From contig JAQTQJ010000004.1 in assembly GCA_028712255.1 (NCBI GenBank), positions 83,956 to 119,874 of the forward strand: 35,919 nt of DNA, read 5' to 3'. The notes beneath the pieces are model-generated. The model did no database searches and had not been told where the DNA came from. It worked only from the letters and a program-made list of their open reading frames with translations. This document shows positions 1-7,458 of the stretch, in pieces. Position 1 is the stretch's first letter. The number at the start of each line of letters is the position of its first letter. The position numbers were made by a program, and so were the translations under genes. The stretch is from Candidatus Omnitrophota bacterium. Lineage in GTDB: Bacteria; Omnitrophota; Gorgyraeia; Gygaellales; Profunditerraquicolaceae.

Positions 1-1788
1 AATCATAGAATCCGGATCTACGATATTACCTTTGGATTTTGACATAACCTCGCCGTCCTTTAAAACCATGCCTTGAGTGAGCAACTTATCAAAAGGTTCA
101 GCAAAATCTATCATCTTTAAATCTTGAAAAAATTTAGTAAAGAAGCGCGAATACAATAAATGCAGGATTGCATGTTCAATACCACCAATATATTGATCAA
201 CGCTCATCCAATATTTGGCTTCCTGCTCGTCAAACGGGCCATCCTTGAACTTAGGCGAGCAGAATCTTAAGAAATACCAAGAGGAATCAAAGAAGGTAGC
301 CATAGTGTCGGTTTCCCTCCTGGCTTTACCTTTGCATTTAGGGCATTTTACCTCTACAAACTTTTTCACCTTACTTAAAGGACTTCCCCCTTCTCCGGTA
401 AAAGGCGCGCTAGTAGGTAATTCTACAGGCAAATCTCTATAAGGAACAGAGACAATGCCACAAGCAGGACAATAAATCATCGGTATCGGAGTTCCCCAAT
501 AACGCTGCCGGGAAATCAACCAATCGCGTAAACGAAAGTGTGTCTGAATCTTACCGATACCTTTAGACTCCATCCATTGCGCAATTTTTATTTTTGCGTC
601 CTGGTTATTCAATCCATTAAATTCTGCAGAATTTATCTGTACACCATCGCCTTCATATGCTTGGGTTAACTTATCCACAGAATCTATTGATTTATCTTCG
701 GGACTAATTACCAGGCGCATCGGAAGTTTATGCTCCTTTGCAAAAAGAAAATCACGCTGGTCGTGCGTAGGCACAGCCATAATTGCACCTGTGCCATATT
801 CCATTAAGACATAATCGGCAATCCAAATGGGAACCAATTCATTATTTACCGGATTAACGGCAAAACTCCCGGTAAATACCCCTTCCTTCTTAACATCAGA
901 AGCAGCGCGTATTACCTTACTTTCAGTGGCAACCTTCTTAATAAACTCTAAAGCATCATTTTCCTGAGGCTTGCCTTTAATTAATTCTAAGACTAAAGGA
1001 TGTTCCGGAGCCAACACTATATAAGTTGCCCCGAAAATTGTATCCACCCGGGTAGTAAACACTGAAATCAGCTTATCGCTGTTTTCCAGGCGAAAATAAA
1101 TATCCACCCCGCTACTCTTTCCAATCCAGTTATTCTGCATCGCCAAAACTCTAGGTGGCCAATTTTTAAGCTGGTCCAAATCTTCCAGCAATCTCTCTTT
1201 ATATTCAGTAATTTTTAAATACCATTGCTCTAAATCCTTCTGCTGGACTTTTGTATGACAACGCCAACATCCCCCTTCGATTACTTCTTCATTAGCCAGA
1301 GTTGTTTGGCAGCTTGGGCACCAGTTAACTTGTGAAGCCTTCTTATAGGCCAGGCCGCGTTCAAACATTTTTAAGAAGACCCACTGGTTCCATTTATAAT
1401 AATCACTTTCACATGTAGCAATTTCCCGTTCCCAGTCATAAGAAAAGCCCATTTTCTTTAACTCTGTTTCCATCTCTTTAATACATTTATGTGTCCAACT
1501 GTTAGGACGGGTCTTATTCTTTATCGCCGCATTTTCCGCAGGTTGTCCAAAGGCATCAAAACCCATAGGATGCATCACATTATAACCTTCTAGGGTTTTA
1601 AAACGGCTGGCTACATCGCCAATAGTGTAATTACGCACATGGCCCATGTGGATTTTTCCGCTTGGGTAAGGAAACATTTCCAGTAAATAATATTTTTTGC
1701 GCTTAGGATCAGTTTGCGCGCGGAAGGCATGAGTCTTCTGCCAAATCTTTTGCCATTTTTCTTCAATCTTTTTAAAATCGTAATGCAT
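1..1788 (-). CDS. leuS: Leucyl-tRNA synthetase, N-terminal ~596 residues (3' end outside window)
   Basis: Class I aminoacyl-tRNA synthetase that charges tRNA-Leu in the cytoplasm. The frame is open from an ATG at 1786-1788 to the window edge, so the C-terminal part is missing. Translation gives the HIGH-type motif HMGH near residue 48 ([15 protein letters not shown]), the bacterial LeuS signature [11 protein letters not shown], two zinc-ribbon-like Cys pairs (CPSC and CWRC), editing-domain sequence ([13 protein letters not shown]), DSSWYFLRF, and the KMSKS loop as MSKSKGN just before the edge. The canonical DAFGLPAENAA carries Q here in place of L. The start lies 5 nt after the nfo stop codon, so the two genes are co-transcribed from the nfo promoter. 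Identity is secure; full length cannot be judged. Confidence 0.97.
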   Translation of the reverse strand, partial: MHYDFKKIEEKWQKIWQKTHAFRAQTDPKRKKYYLLEMFPYPSGKIHMGHVRNYTIGDVASRFKTLEGYNVMHPMGFDAFGQPAENAAIKNKTRPNSWTHKCIKEMETELKKMGFSYDWEREIATCESDYYKWNQWVFLKMFERGLAYKKASQVNWCPSCQTTLANEEVIEGGCWRCHTKVQQKDLEQWYLKITEYKERLLEDLDQLKNWPPRVLAMQNNWIGKSSGVDIYFRLENSDKLISVFTTRVDTIFGATYIVLAPEHPLVLELIKGKPQENDALEFIKKVATESKVIRAASDVKKEGVFTGSFAVNPVNNELVPIWIADYVLMEYGTGAIMAVPTHDQRDFLFAKEHKLPMRLVISPEDKSIDSVDKLTQAYEGDGVQINSAEFNGLNNQDAKIKIAQWMESKGIGKIQTHFRLRDWLISRQRYWGTPIPMIYCPACGIVSVPYRDLPVELPTSAPFTGEGGSPLSKVKKFVEVKCPKCKGKARRETDTMATFFDSSWYFLRFCSPKFKDGPFDEQEAKYWMSVDQYIGGIEHAILHLLYSRFFTKFFQDLKMIDFAEPFDKLLTQGMVLKDGEVMSKSKGNIVDPDSMI

Positions 1789-1793
1789 TTTAT

Positions 1794-2639
1794 CTACGCC
1801 CGGAGCTTTCTAACTAAAGCCAGGTTCTCCCTATCGCTGTTTTTGGTGCTTTTAGGTGTCTCTAAAATCATCGGGATATTCTTTAACTTGGAATGGTTAA
1901 TAATTCTTTTCATCCCGGCTAGGCCAATGTGGCCCAAACCAATATGGTCATGACGGTCATGATGACAACCCAGCTCTCCGGCTGCATCATTGAGATGAAT
2001 TAACTTAATTAACTTTGCCCCCACCATCTCATCGATTTCATCGATCATTTTTTCAAAGCCGGCTTTAGTCTTAAGATTATAACCGGCCAAATATGCATGC
2101 GCGGTATCAAGGCATAAGCCCACGCGCGACTTTTCTTTTATTCCCTTTATAATTTTGTGCTGATGATAAAATCTATAGCCCAGCCAGGAGCCGCTGCCTG
2201 AGGTATTTTCCAATAATATACCGACCTTGGAATCCTTGGTCTTCTCAATTATTTTATTTAGCGCCTCAACCAACCTCTTAATCCCGGCATCCTCAGTGGT
2301 TTCCTTATGGCTACCCATATGCGTAACAATATAATCAGCGCCTAGTTTATCCGCTTCCTGAATATCCTCAATATAAGCCTGAATAGAACCATGATACAGA
2401 CGCACATCCGGAGAAGCCAGATTAATCAGGTAGGATATATGGATAAAAACCGGATCGATTTTATATTTCTTACGCCGGGCAATGAATTCCTTAATATCTT
2501 CAGGAGCAATTTGGCTACCATTACGCCAGGATTGCGGGGAACGGCTGAATATTTGCATAGTATCGCAGCCTAAGCTATGCGCGATATCCAACGTCTGGTA
2601 AATTTTATCCGCCCCGGAAACATGCACACCTAGTATCAT
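1794..2639 (-). CDS. nfo: Deoxyribonuclease IV (AP endonuclease IV)
   Basis: Base-excision-repair enzyme that cuts DNA 5' of abasic sites with three metal ions in a TIM barrel. The 281-residue product has the family's usual length and starts [12 protein letters not shown]. The metal-ligand blocks known for Nfo are all visible: [41 protein letters not shown] and ILETPK. It is the first gene of an nfo-leuS unit. The ATG at 2637-2639 has no Shine-Dalgarno sequence, but a near-consensus promoter ends 9 nt upstream (separate entry), which suggests a leaderless mRNA. Confidence 0.97.
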   Translation of the reverse strand: MILGVHVSGADKIYQTLDIAHSLGCDTMQIFSRSPQSWRNGSQIAPEDIKEFIARRKKYKIDPVFIHISYLINLASPDVRLYHGSIQAYIEDIQEADKLGADYIVTHMGSHKETTEDAGIKRLVEALNKIIEKTKDSKVGILLENTSGSGSWLGYRFYHQHKIIKGIKEKSRVGLCLDTAHAYLAGYNLKTKAGFEKMIDEIDEMVGAKLIKLIHLNDAAGELGCHHDRHDHIGLGHIGLAGMKRIINHSKLKNIPMILETPKSTKNSDRENLALVRKLRA

Positions 2640-2648
2640 AATCTTTAA

Positions 2649-2677
2649 ATTATACTCCTGCTCTAAATCAGCGTCAA
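2649..2677 (-). promoter_or_regulatory. Sigma70-type promoter of nfo-leuS
   Basis: On the minus strand, TTGACG (2672-2677), a 17-nt spacer and TATAAT (2649-2654). The expected transcription start, about 7 nt past the -10 box, falls at about 2642, only 2-3 nt before the nfo ATG. Confidence 0.85.
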
Positions 2678-2694
2678 TAACTTATAAAATGGGA

Positions 2695-2858
2695 TTCCCT
2701 AAAATTTCCCAAAGTGTCATTGCGAGGAGGACGAATCCAGACGAAGCAATCCTGTTTTTTAGATTGCTTCGTCTGGCTGGCGCTCGCTCGCAATGACACT
2801 TTGGATAACATTCGTAAAATCAATACGTTACAAAACATACTCAATAAATTTTAGGGAA
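2695..2858. repeat. Nested inverted repeats: family A palindrome inside an outer 13-bp inverted pair
   Basis: The core 2711-2802 is a family A element: 16-nt ends AAAGTGTCATTGCGAG and CTCGCAATGACACTTT around an inner GAAGCAATC...GATTGCTTC pair. It is flanked by a second perfect pair, TTCCCTAAAATTT (2695-2707) and AAATTTTAGGGAA (2846-2858). The arrangement looks like a repeat inserted in the loop of an older hairpin, or one composite element of about 164 bp. It fills most of the nfo to tRNA-Ala gap. Confidence 0.85.
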
Positions 2859-2872
2859 ACTACTCCTTATAA

Positions 2873-2903
2873 AATAAAGGGCGGAGATTATCCGCCCTTT
2901 ATT
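2873..2903 (-). terminator. Terminator of tRNA-Ala
   Basis: Perfect 13-bp hairpin (arms 2873-2885 and 2891-2903, loop GATTA) with a GC core GGGCGGA. On the minus strand it follows the tRNA-Ala 3' end and is trailed by T-rich sequence (TTTAT). The plus-strand side is A-rich, so it acts mainly on the minus strand. Confidence 0.8.
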
Positions 2904-2915
2904 AAAAAAATTAAG

Positions 2916-2988
2916 TGGAGCTGAGGAGGATCGAACTCCTGACCCCTTGCATGCCATGCAAGTGCTCTCCCAGCTGAGCTACAGCCCC
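2916..2988 (-). tRNA. tRNA-Ala (anticodon GGC)
   Basis: A 73-nt cloverleaf. The acceptor stem GGGGCTG/CAGCTCC has one G-U pair; the D arm is GCTC...GAGC; the anticodon stem CTTGC/GCAAG encloses the loop ATGGCAT, giving GGC; the T arm is AGGAG TTCGATC CTCCT; discriminator A. CCA is not encoded. Its promoter overlaps that of the divergent tRNA-Leu. Confidence 0.97.
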
Positions 2989-3001
2989 AAAAATTTATCT
3001 G

Positions 3002-3030
3002 TTGACCTTTGCTATTTTAGAATATAAAAT
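3002..3030 (+). promoter_or_regulatory. Promoter of tRNA-Leu
   Basis: Plus strand: TTGACC (3002-3007), 17-nt spacer, TAAAAT (3025-3030). The predicted start near 3037 lies about 19 nt before the tRNA 5' end. It interlocks with the tRNA-Ala promoter, with each -10 box inside the other's spacer. Confidence 0.8.
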
Positions 3031-3042
3031 GCTTAGCGTCAA
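3014..3042 (-). promoter_or_regulatory. Promoter of tRNA-Ala
   Basis: Minus strand: TTGACG (3037-3042), 17-nt spacer, TAAAAT (3014-3019). The predicted start is about 20 nt before the tRNA. It occupies the same bases as the opposite-facing tRNA-Leu promoter. Confidence 0.8.
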
Positions 3043-3055
3043 CCTAAAAATATAT

Positions 3056-3138
3056 GCCGGGATGGCGAAATGGCAGACGCGGCAGCCTCAAAAGCTGTTG
3101 AGGGCAACCTCATGTGGGTTCAAGTCCCTCTCCCGGTA
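3056..3138 (+). tRNA. tRNA-Leu (anticodon CAA)
   Basis: An 83-nt tRNA with the long variable arm of class II tRNAs (TGAGGGCAACCTCA). Acceptor stem GCCGGGA/TCCCGGT with a G-U first pair; D arm GCG...CGC; anticodon stem GCAGC/GCTGT around CTCAAAA, giving CAA, which reads TTG. The T stem GTGGG/CCCTC has one U-U mismatch. No CCA is encoded and there is no intron. A run of seven T follows the 3' end and leads directly into a homing-endonuclease gene. Confidence 0.95.
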
Positions 3139-3146
3139 TTTTTTTA

Positions 3147-3836
3147 ATGAAACATGACATTAATTACAAATGGAATTCAAATCTAGCGTACGCTATCGGC
3201 CTCATAGCGACTGATGGAAACCTATCCAAAGATAGAAGGCACATCCTCTTCACAACAACTGACCACCAGTTAGCAAATACATTCAAAGAGTGTCTTGGTA
3301 TCAAAAATAAAACAATGACCACGCTTCCACGTGGATTTGGCAAGAAAAACGTTTATAGAATAAATTTTGGAAATGTAAAATTTTACCAATGGCTACAAAA
3401 AATTGGGTTGATGCCTAAGAAAACGATGTTGATGGGTAAATTGGATATCCCAAATCAATATTTCATTGATTTCTTACGTGGCCATCTTGATGGTGATGGT
3501 TCTGTTTTTACTTATACCGATAGATACATGAAATATAAAGGAAAAACATATACTTATCATAGATTATATACTAAGTTTATCTCAACTAATTTTAATCAGA
3601 TTAAATGGATAAGAGACGAAATAAAAAATAGACTAGACATTGTTGGGTCATTAACCCACTATCTTAAAATAAATAGAGAATTCCCTATTTGGCAACTTCG
3701 TTTTGCTAAAAATGACTCTTTAAAACTTCTATCCTGGATCTACTACAAGCCTAACCTGCCCTGTCTAAATCGTAAAAGAAAGATTGCTGAAGAATTTCTT
3801 TTGCCTTTTAGTTATTCCTCAAAGGAAGAACGCTAA
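3147..3836 (+). CDS. LAGLIDADG-family homing endonuclease, free-standing
   Basis: A 229-residue protein with two LAGLIDADG-type helices: LAYAIGLIATDGN (residues about 13-25) and FLRGHLDGDGSVF (about 109-121). Each ends in the metal-binding Asp (D23, D117), as expected for a monomeric two-motif enzyme that cuts a long asymmetric DNA site. The frame is open from 3114, but that start lies inside the tRNA, so I chose the ATG at 3147. No Shine-Dalgarno sequence is present; only T's and two A's separate it from the tRNA-Leu 3' end. With that tRNA it is the only plus-strand unit in the window, and it looks AT-richer than its neighbours. No intron or interrupted gene surrounds it. Its natural target is unknown. 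Confidence 0.88.
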   Translation: MKHDINYKWNSNLAYAIGLIATDGNLSKDRRHILFTTTDHQLANTFKECLGIKNKTMTTLPRGFGKKNVYRINFGNVKFYQWLQKIGLMPKKTMLMGKLDIPNQYFIDFLRGHLDGDGSVFTYTDRYMKYKGKTYTYHRLYTKFISTNFNQIKWIRDEIKNRLDIVGSLTHYLKINREFPIWQLRFAKNDSLKLLSWIYYKPNLPCLNRKRKIAEEFLLPFSYSSKEER

Positions 3837-3847
3837 AGCTAATATAA

Positions 3848-3877
3848 AATAGGGGCAGGATTAATCCTGCCCCTATT
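3848..3877. terminator. Bidirectional terminator between convergent genes
   Basis: A 30-nt near-perfect palindrome: 13-bp arms 3848-3860 and 3865-3877 around TTAA, with a GGGGCAGGA core. It lies 11 nt after the endonuclease stop and 19 nt after the stop of the minus-strand gene. The minus-strand side continues into a T-rich tail (TATTTTATATT). Confidence 0.8.
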
Positions 3878-3896
3878 CATGTTAATGACTAATAAA

Positions 3897-4799
3897 TTAG
3901 CGTGGCCTGCCGCCTCCTGCACCTCTTGGCCCTGGCGCGCCGCCACTACGGCGGGCACCCTGAACATCCTGACGCCTGTCTCTCTTATCTTGATTAAGCT
4001 GACGCACATCCTGCCTTTTCTTACCGATATCTTGCCGTAATTCTTTTCTTTCCTGGCGTATAGCGGAATTATCACCAGATTTTACTGCTTCTCTTAAATC
4101 ACGGCGATCCTGATTTATTTCTTTATTATCCTGGCGTATATCCTTACGGTCGCCTCTTATTTCCTGATTATCTTGACGTATACCTCTTGCTTCATCCCTT
4201 GCCCTAGGCGACATTGGCCCTGCTCCTGGTGGATTATATCCAGGCGGATTACCAATCCCTACTCCAGGCGGATTATATCCTGGAGGATTTCCAGCACGGC
4301 CAACTCCTGGAGGATTACCGGGACCAGTACCTGGAGGATTATATCCCGGTGGATTGCCAGCTCCTACTCCAGGCGGATTATATCCTGGAGGATTAAAACC
4401 CGGACGGCCCTGTTTTACATCTTGCCTCAAATCCTGCTTTGCCTGCTTTAACACCTGAGCATCCTGCTGCATCTGTTGCCTATTCTCTTGGTGCATTGCC
4501 TTCAATTTTCCCCTAAGCTGTTGCGCAGTTTTATAATCACCTGCTTGCATGGCTGAATGAATCTGATCTTGTAAAGCTTTTTCTTCTCCTCTTGCCTCTT
4601 GAGCATTAGACTTCAATTGCTGTTGCTGTTCTTTTATCGCTTGCACATCGTTAGCAACTTCCTGTTTCAGATCTTGGGCACTCTCAGCAGAAGGCTGATC
4701 CCCAGACACATCCCCCTCTGTCTGCGCTGCTACTTTATTTAATGGTAAATATAAACAGAAACTAACTACAGCCGCAAATAAAAACAATTTTCTCGCCAT
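3897..4799 (-). CDS. Secreted NPPG-repeat, Gln/Arg/Asp-rich protein of unknown function
   Basis: I do not recognise a family. The start is ATG 4797-4799, 4 nt after a strong GGAGG; an upstream in-frame ATG at 4826 lacks this support and precedes the signal peptide poorly. The 300-residue product begins with a clear signal peptide (MARKLFLFAAVVSFCLYLPL, likely cleaved after VAAQ). Three zones follow: a Gln/Lys/Glu-rich helical zone (about 40-133, with EQQQQLK and QQMQQDAQVLKQ), a Pro/Gly zone of NPPGYNPPG units (about 135-195), and a charged zone of repeating RQDNKEI/RQDRRDLR phrases (about 205-285). The end is Gly/Pro/Arg-rich (GGAPGPRGAGGGRPR). It is probably periplasmic or envelope-associated and elongated. 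It has its own promoter and terminator. Confidence 0.75.
   Translation of the reverse strand: MARKLFLFAAVVSFCLYLPLNKVAAQTEGDVSGDQPSAESAQDLKQEVANDVQAIKEQQQQLKSNAQEARGEEKALQDQIHSAMQAGDYKTAQQLRGKLKAMHQENRQQMQQDAQVLKQAKQDLRQDVKQGRPGFNPPGYNPPGVGAGNPPGYNPPGTGPGNPPGVGRAGNPPGYNPPGVGIGNPPGYNPPGAGPMSPRARDEARGIRQDNQEIRGDRKDIRQDNKEINQDRRDLREAVKSGDNSAIRQERKELRQDIGKKRQDVRQLNQDKRDRRQDVQGARRSGGAPGPRGAGGGRPR
4215..4397 (-). repeat. In-frame tandem repeat encoding NPPGYNPPG units
   Basis: The central part of the secreted protein gene holds tandem copies of a GGATTATATCC-type module (plus strand) that encode NPPGYNPPG plus a variable GVGA/GTGP/GVGI/GAGP linker. Four copies carry the full nine-residue phrase, one is shortened to NPPGVGRA. 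Copies differ at third positions, so the array is not freshly expanded. Confidence 0.85.
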
Positions 4800-4842
4800 C
4801 CATCCTCCTCTCCTGCTTCTTATCAATTAAATTATTAAGCTA

Positions 4843-4871
4843 AAAATACTACAATAATAACCTCAAGTCAA
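4843..4871 (-). promoter_or_regulatory. Promoter of the NPPG-repeat protein gene
   Basis: Minus strand: TTGACT (4866-4871), 17-nt spacer, TATTTT (4843-4848), about 45 nt before the start codon. The -10 box is weak, so confidence is moderate. Confidence 0.6.
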
Positions 4872-4890
4872 TAAAAAACAGTCTGCTTAA

Positions 4891-6618
4891 TTAATGGATA
4901 ACAAAATTAAGCAACGAGCCAGTAACTAGGGCGACAAAAAACATGATTAGAGTGGCTTTTATCAAATCCTTTAATCCTAACTCTTTAAAAAATACAATGA
5001 AGGTTGCTACACAGGGAAAAGATATTGCTAAAAGTACGGCGGTAATAAATAACTGCTTAACAGTTAATGCTAGCGGCATAAGCATACCTACTGCCACGTC
5101 CTTCCTGAATAATCCCATAACTAGTGAAACAATGGTTTCTTTAGGCAGCCCGAATAAACCTTTGACTACAGGAGCAAAAATACCGGTAAAGAAATCAAAC
5201 AGTTTAAAATACAAAAGAATATTTACCACTAAAACTCCTAACAAGACAAGCGGGGCAGCTTCAATTAAAAAACCCTTAATGCGCAAGAATAATTTTTTCC
5301 ACAATGTTGCTAGCGACGGAAGCCGATACGGAGGAATCTCAATCAAAAGTTCGGGGCTGTAGCCTTTGGCCGTACGATTAAGGATAATCCCCAATATCAA
5401 CCAGATAGCCAAAAGCACAAGGTACACTCCGGCAACATACCACCCGGAAAATTTACCTAATAAACCAAAGATCATTGCTTGTAATGCCACACAAGGTACC
5501 CCAATAGAAATTAAAGTTGCGGCGATAAAACGCTCGCGCCTGGATTCAAGATTGCGTGTAGCTAAGATTCCAGGAACATTACAACCTAACCCCAGAAGCA
5601 CCGGAATAATCGCAAAACCGTGTAAGCCCAAATGATGTAGAAGATTATCCAGAAGCATAGCTAACCTCGGTAAGATCCCGATATCCTCCAACAATCCCAA
5701 GACGGAATAAAATGAAATAATATACGGCAACACCATAGCAAACTCAATATAAGGAGCAGTCGTTAGTAATCCCAAAGACTGTTTAAAATCAATGTGGCCG
5801 TTAATCAGATCTCCAATTAATAAATGATGAATAAAACTTTCTTCTCCTAGAAAAGAACTCAGCTTTACCAAGAGAGGCTGATAGAGATTGAGGAATATCG
5901 GATCGGCAATCTTACTAATTAAATTTTCACCGATAAATCGCACAATTTCAAATGAAACAAATATAACTGCAATAGCAATTAATGCGCCGCTAAAAGGCCT
6001 TACCGAAGCATCCTCTAAAATTTCCCGTAAGGTATGATGGCGGTGAGTCAACTGCTGTACCTGCTCAATAATGTTGCCGATCTCCTGCCAACGCTGTCGA
6101 TGTAAAAATCTTTGGCGTTCTACCGGTTTTGTTTCACTGATTCTCTCTAAGAGCCTCTTCATGCCTAAACCAGTAATGGCGCAAGTCGGTATTACCGGCA
6201 CTGCCAGAATTTTCTCCAACTTATCCACCTCAATGCTTACCCCATGATGTTGAGCCTCATCACACATATTCAAAGCTACAATTACCGGCAAGCCTTCTTC
6301 AATAAGCTGCAGAGTTAAATAAAGATTGCGCTCAAGGTTTGTAGAATCAACGATATTTACAACAACGCAATCTTCTTTAGGGCACTCTTTTAATAAAGCT
6401 ACGGCAACCTCCTCGGATTTAGAGCTTGCCTCAAGCGAATAAGTACCCGGTAAATCCACCACCTCAATCTCTTTATCCCCAAGCATTAGCAACCCACGCA
6501 TAATCTCGACGGTTGTACCGGCATAGTTAGAAGAAATAACTTCTACCCCGGTAAGGCGTGAGAAAACTACGCTTTTACCGACATTAGGATTACCTATGAG
6601 GAATATTTTTTTAATCAT
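4891..6618 (-). CDS. feoB: Ferrous iron transport GTPase/permease FeoB
   Basis: Inner-membrane Fe(II) importer with an N-terminal G domain. G1 is GNPNVGKS (residues 9-16), G2 is the AGTT region (33-36), G3 is DLPG (55-58), G4 is NMCD (117-120) and a G5-like TCAITGLG follows (about 145-152). The C-terminal part has the two Gate regions with the FeoB phrase GLGCNVPGI and a matching second half (LFRKDVAVGMLMPLAL). At 575 residues it is shorter than most FeoB proteins (about 650-770) but keeps both Gates. It overlaps feoA by 4 nt (ATGA) and is the last gene of rlmN-SGNH-feoA-feoB. No iron-dependent operator was recognised. Confidence 0.96.
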   Translation of the reverse strand: MIKKIFLIGNPNVGKSVVFSRLTGVEVISSNYAGTTVEIMRGLLMLGDKEIEVVDLPGTYSLEASSKSEEVAVALLKECPKEDCVVVNIVDSTNLERNLYLTLQLIEEGLPVIVALNMCDEAQHHGVSIEVDKLEKILAVPVIPTCAITGLGMKRLLERISETKPVERQRFLHRQRWQEIGNIIEQVQQLTHRHHTLREILEDASVRPFSGALIAIAVIFVSFEIVRFIGENLISKIADPIFLNLYQPLLVKLSSFLGEESFIHHLLIGDLINGHIDFKQSLGLLTTAPYIEFAMVLPYIISFYSVLGLLEDIGILPRLAMLLDNLLHHLGLHGFAIIPVLLGLGCNVPGILATRNLESRRERFIAATLISIGVPCVALQAMIFGLLGKFSGWYVAGVYLVLLAIWLILGIILNRTAKGYSPELLIEIPPYRLPSLATLWKKLFLRIKGFLIEAAPLVLLGVLVVNILLYFKLFDFFTGIFAPVVKGLFGLPKETIVSLVMGLFRKDVAVGMLMPLALTVKQLFITAVLLAISFPCVATFIVFFKELGLKDLIKATLIMFFVALVTGSLLNFVIH

Positions 6619-6848
6619 TGAATTTCCATTTCAATTTTATTAGCTACACCATGCCCTAAGACTAAAACGCTCCTGCCTACTTTGATGGCAACCGGCCCTT
6701 TTAAACCGATATGGCTGATTTTAGTAATCTCCCTGCCTTTATAAATTCCCATACTCATAAATTTATTCTGTAAAGCTAGGCCCGCAGAAATATCGCAAAC
6801 AACCCCTTTTTGTTTGGCCTTCATTTGCTTTAAACTTATTTTTTTCAT
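6615..6848 (-). CDS. feoA: FeoA, SH3-like partner of FeoB
   Basis: A small cytosolic beta-barrel protein of 77 residues, the usual FeoA size. It has family phrases such as KFMSMGIYKGREI and GPVAIKVGRSVLVLGHGVANKI. FeoA is needed with FeoB for Fe(II) uptake. It is translationally coupled to feoB by an ATGA overlap and starts 1 nt after the stop of the SGNH gene. Confidence 0.95.
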   Translation of the reverse strand: MKKISLKQMKAKQKGVVCDISAGLALQNKFMSMGIYKGREITKISHIGLKGPVAIKVGRSVLVLGHGVANKIEMEIQ

Positions 6849-6849
6849 T

Positions 6850-7458
6850 TTATTTTATATAGCGGCTTATTACCTTATAAACCCGGTTAGCAACAATCTT
6901 ATATCCGCGCGCATTAGGATGCAGAAAATCACTTTTCATCGCAGGATTAGTAATAATTTTACTCAAAACTACCGGAATAAATATTGCTCCTTTCTCAATA
7001 GCTAGCTTTTTAAAAGCCTGGCGGTATTCTTGAAAGAACATCCCAGAGCTAATATCCACCAAGGCGACCATCGCGCCCTTCTCTTGGATGCGGTCGATAA
7101 TTTTGCTTAAATTCTTCAAAGTATCTTCTTTGGGAATCTTTTTAATAAAATCATTCCCGCAAAATTCCACAATCACCAGGCGCGGATTTTTAGACAAGAC
7201 ATCGCTATCTAGGCGGTCCAGCGCAAGAAAAGTAGTATCTCCATCAATTCCGGCATTAATCACCGGAAGTTTTAATAATTTTGCCAATCCGGCTGGATAA
7301 TCTTGTCCCACAGCGGCGCCGTAACCACAGGTAATACTATCTCCGAAACAAATAATATTTTGCCCTTTAGTTCCGGAATTTTTAATCTCATGTTTTAGAC
7401 AACCGGTTAAAATAATACCTAGAATAATTACGATTATCTCTAATCTATTTCTGCTCAT
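6850..7458 (-). CDS. SGNH/GDSL-family lipoprotein hydrolase
   Basis: Predicted envelope lipoprotein esterase or lysophospholipase of 202 residues. A hydrophobic leader ends in a lipobox (ILTGC, C20). SGNH blocks follow in order: block I FGDSIT with nucleophile Ser41, the block II region (NAGIDGDTT), block III GND in EFCGNDF, and block V DFLHP near residue 180 with the catalytic Asp and His. It resembles the TesA/arylesterase branch. It overlaps rlmN by 14 nt and precedes feoA by 1 nt, so it is expressed with them; a functional link to iron uptake is not obvious. Confidence 0.88.
   Translation of the reverse strand: MSRNRLEIIVIILGIILTGCLKHEIKNSGTKGQNIICFGDSITCGYGAAVGQDYPAGLAKLLKLPVINAGIDGDTTFLALDRLDSDVLSKNPRLVIVEFCGNDFIKKIPKEDTLKNLSKIIDRIQEKGAMVALVDISSGMFFQEYRQAFKKLAIEKGAIFIPVVLSKIITNPAMKSDFLHPNARGYKIVANRVYKVISRYIK

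Noticed and set aside
3056-3138. A group I intron in tRNA-Leu hosting the LAGLIDADG gene
   Set aside because: The tRNA folds completely without interruption, its anticodon is CAA, and the endonuclease lies after the 3' end.
3139-3900. An integrative element using tRNA-Leu as attachment site
   Set aside because: No copy of the tRNA 3' end is found after the endonuclease gene, and no integrase is present.
4173-4451. Plus-strand open frames across the NPPG repeat region
   Set aside because: They are antisense shadows of the repeat; the minus-strand frame has a signal peptide, a ribosome site, a promoter and a terminator.
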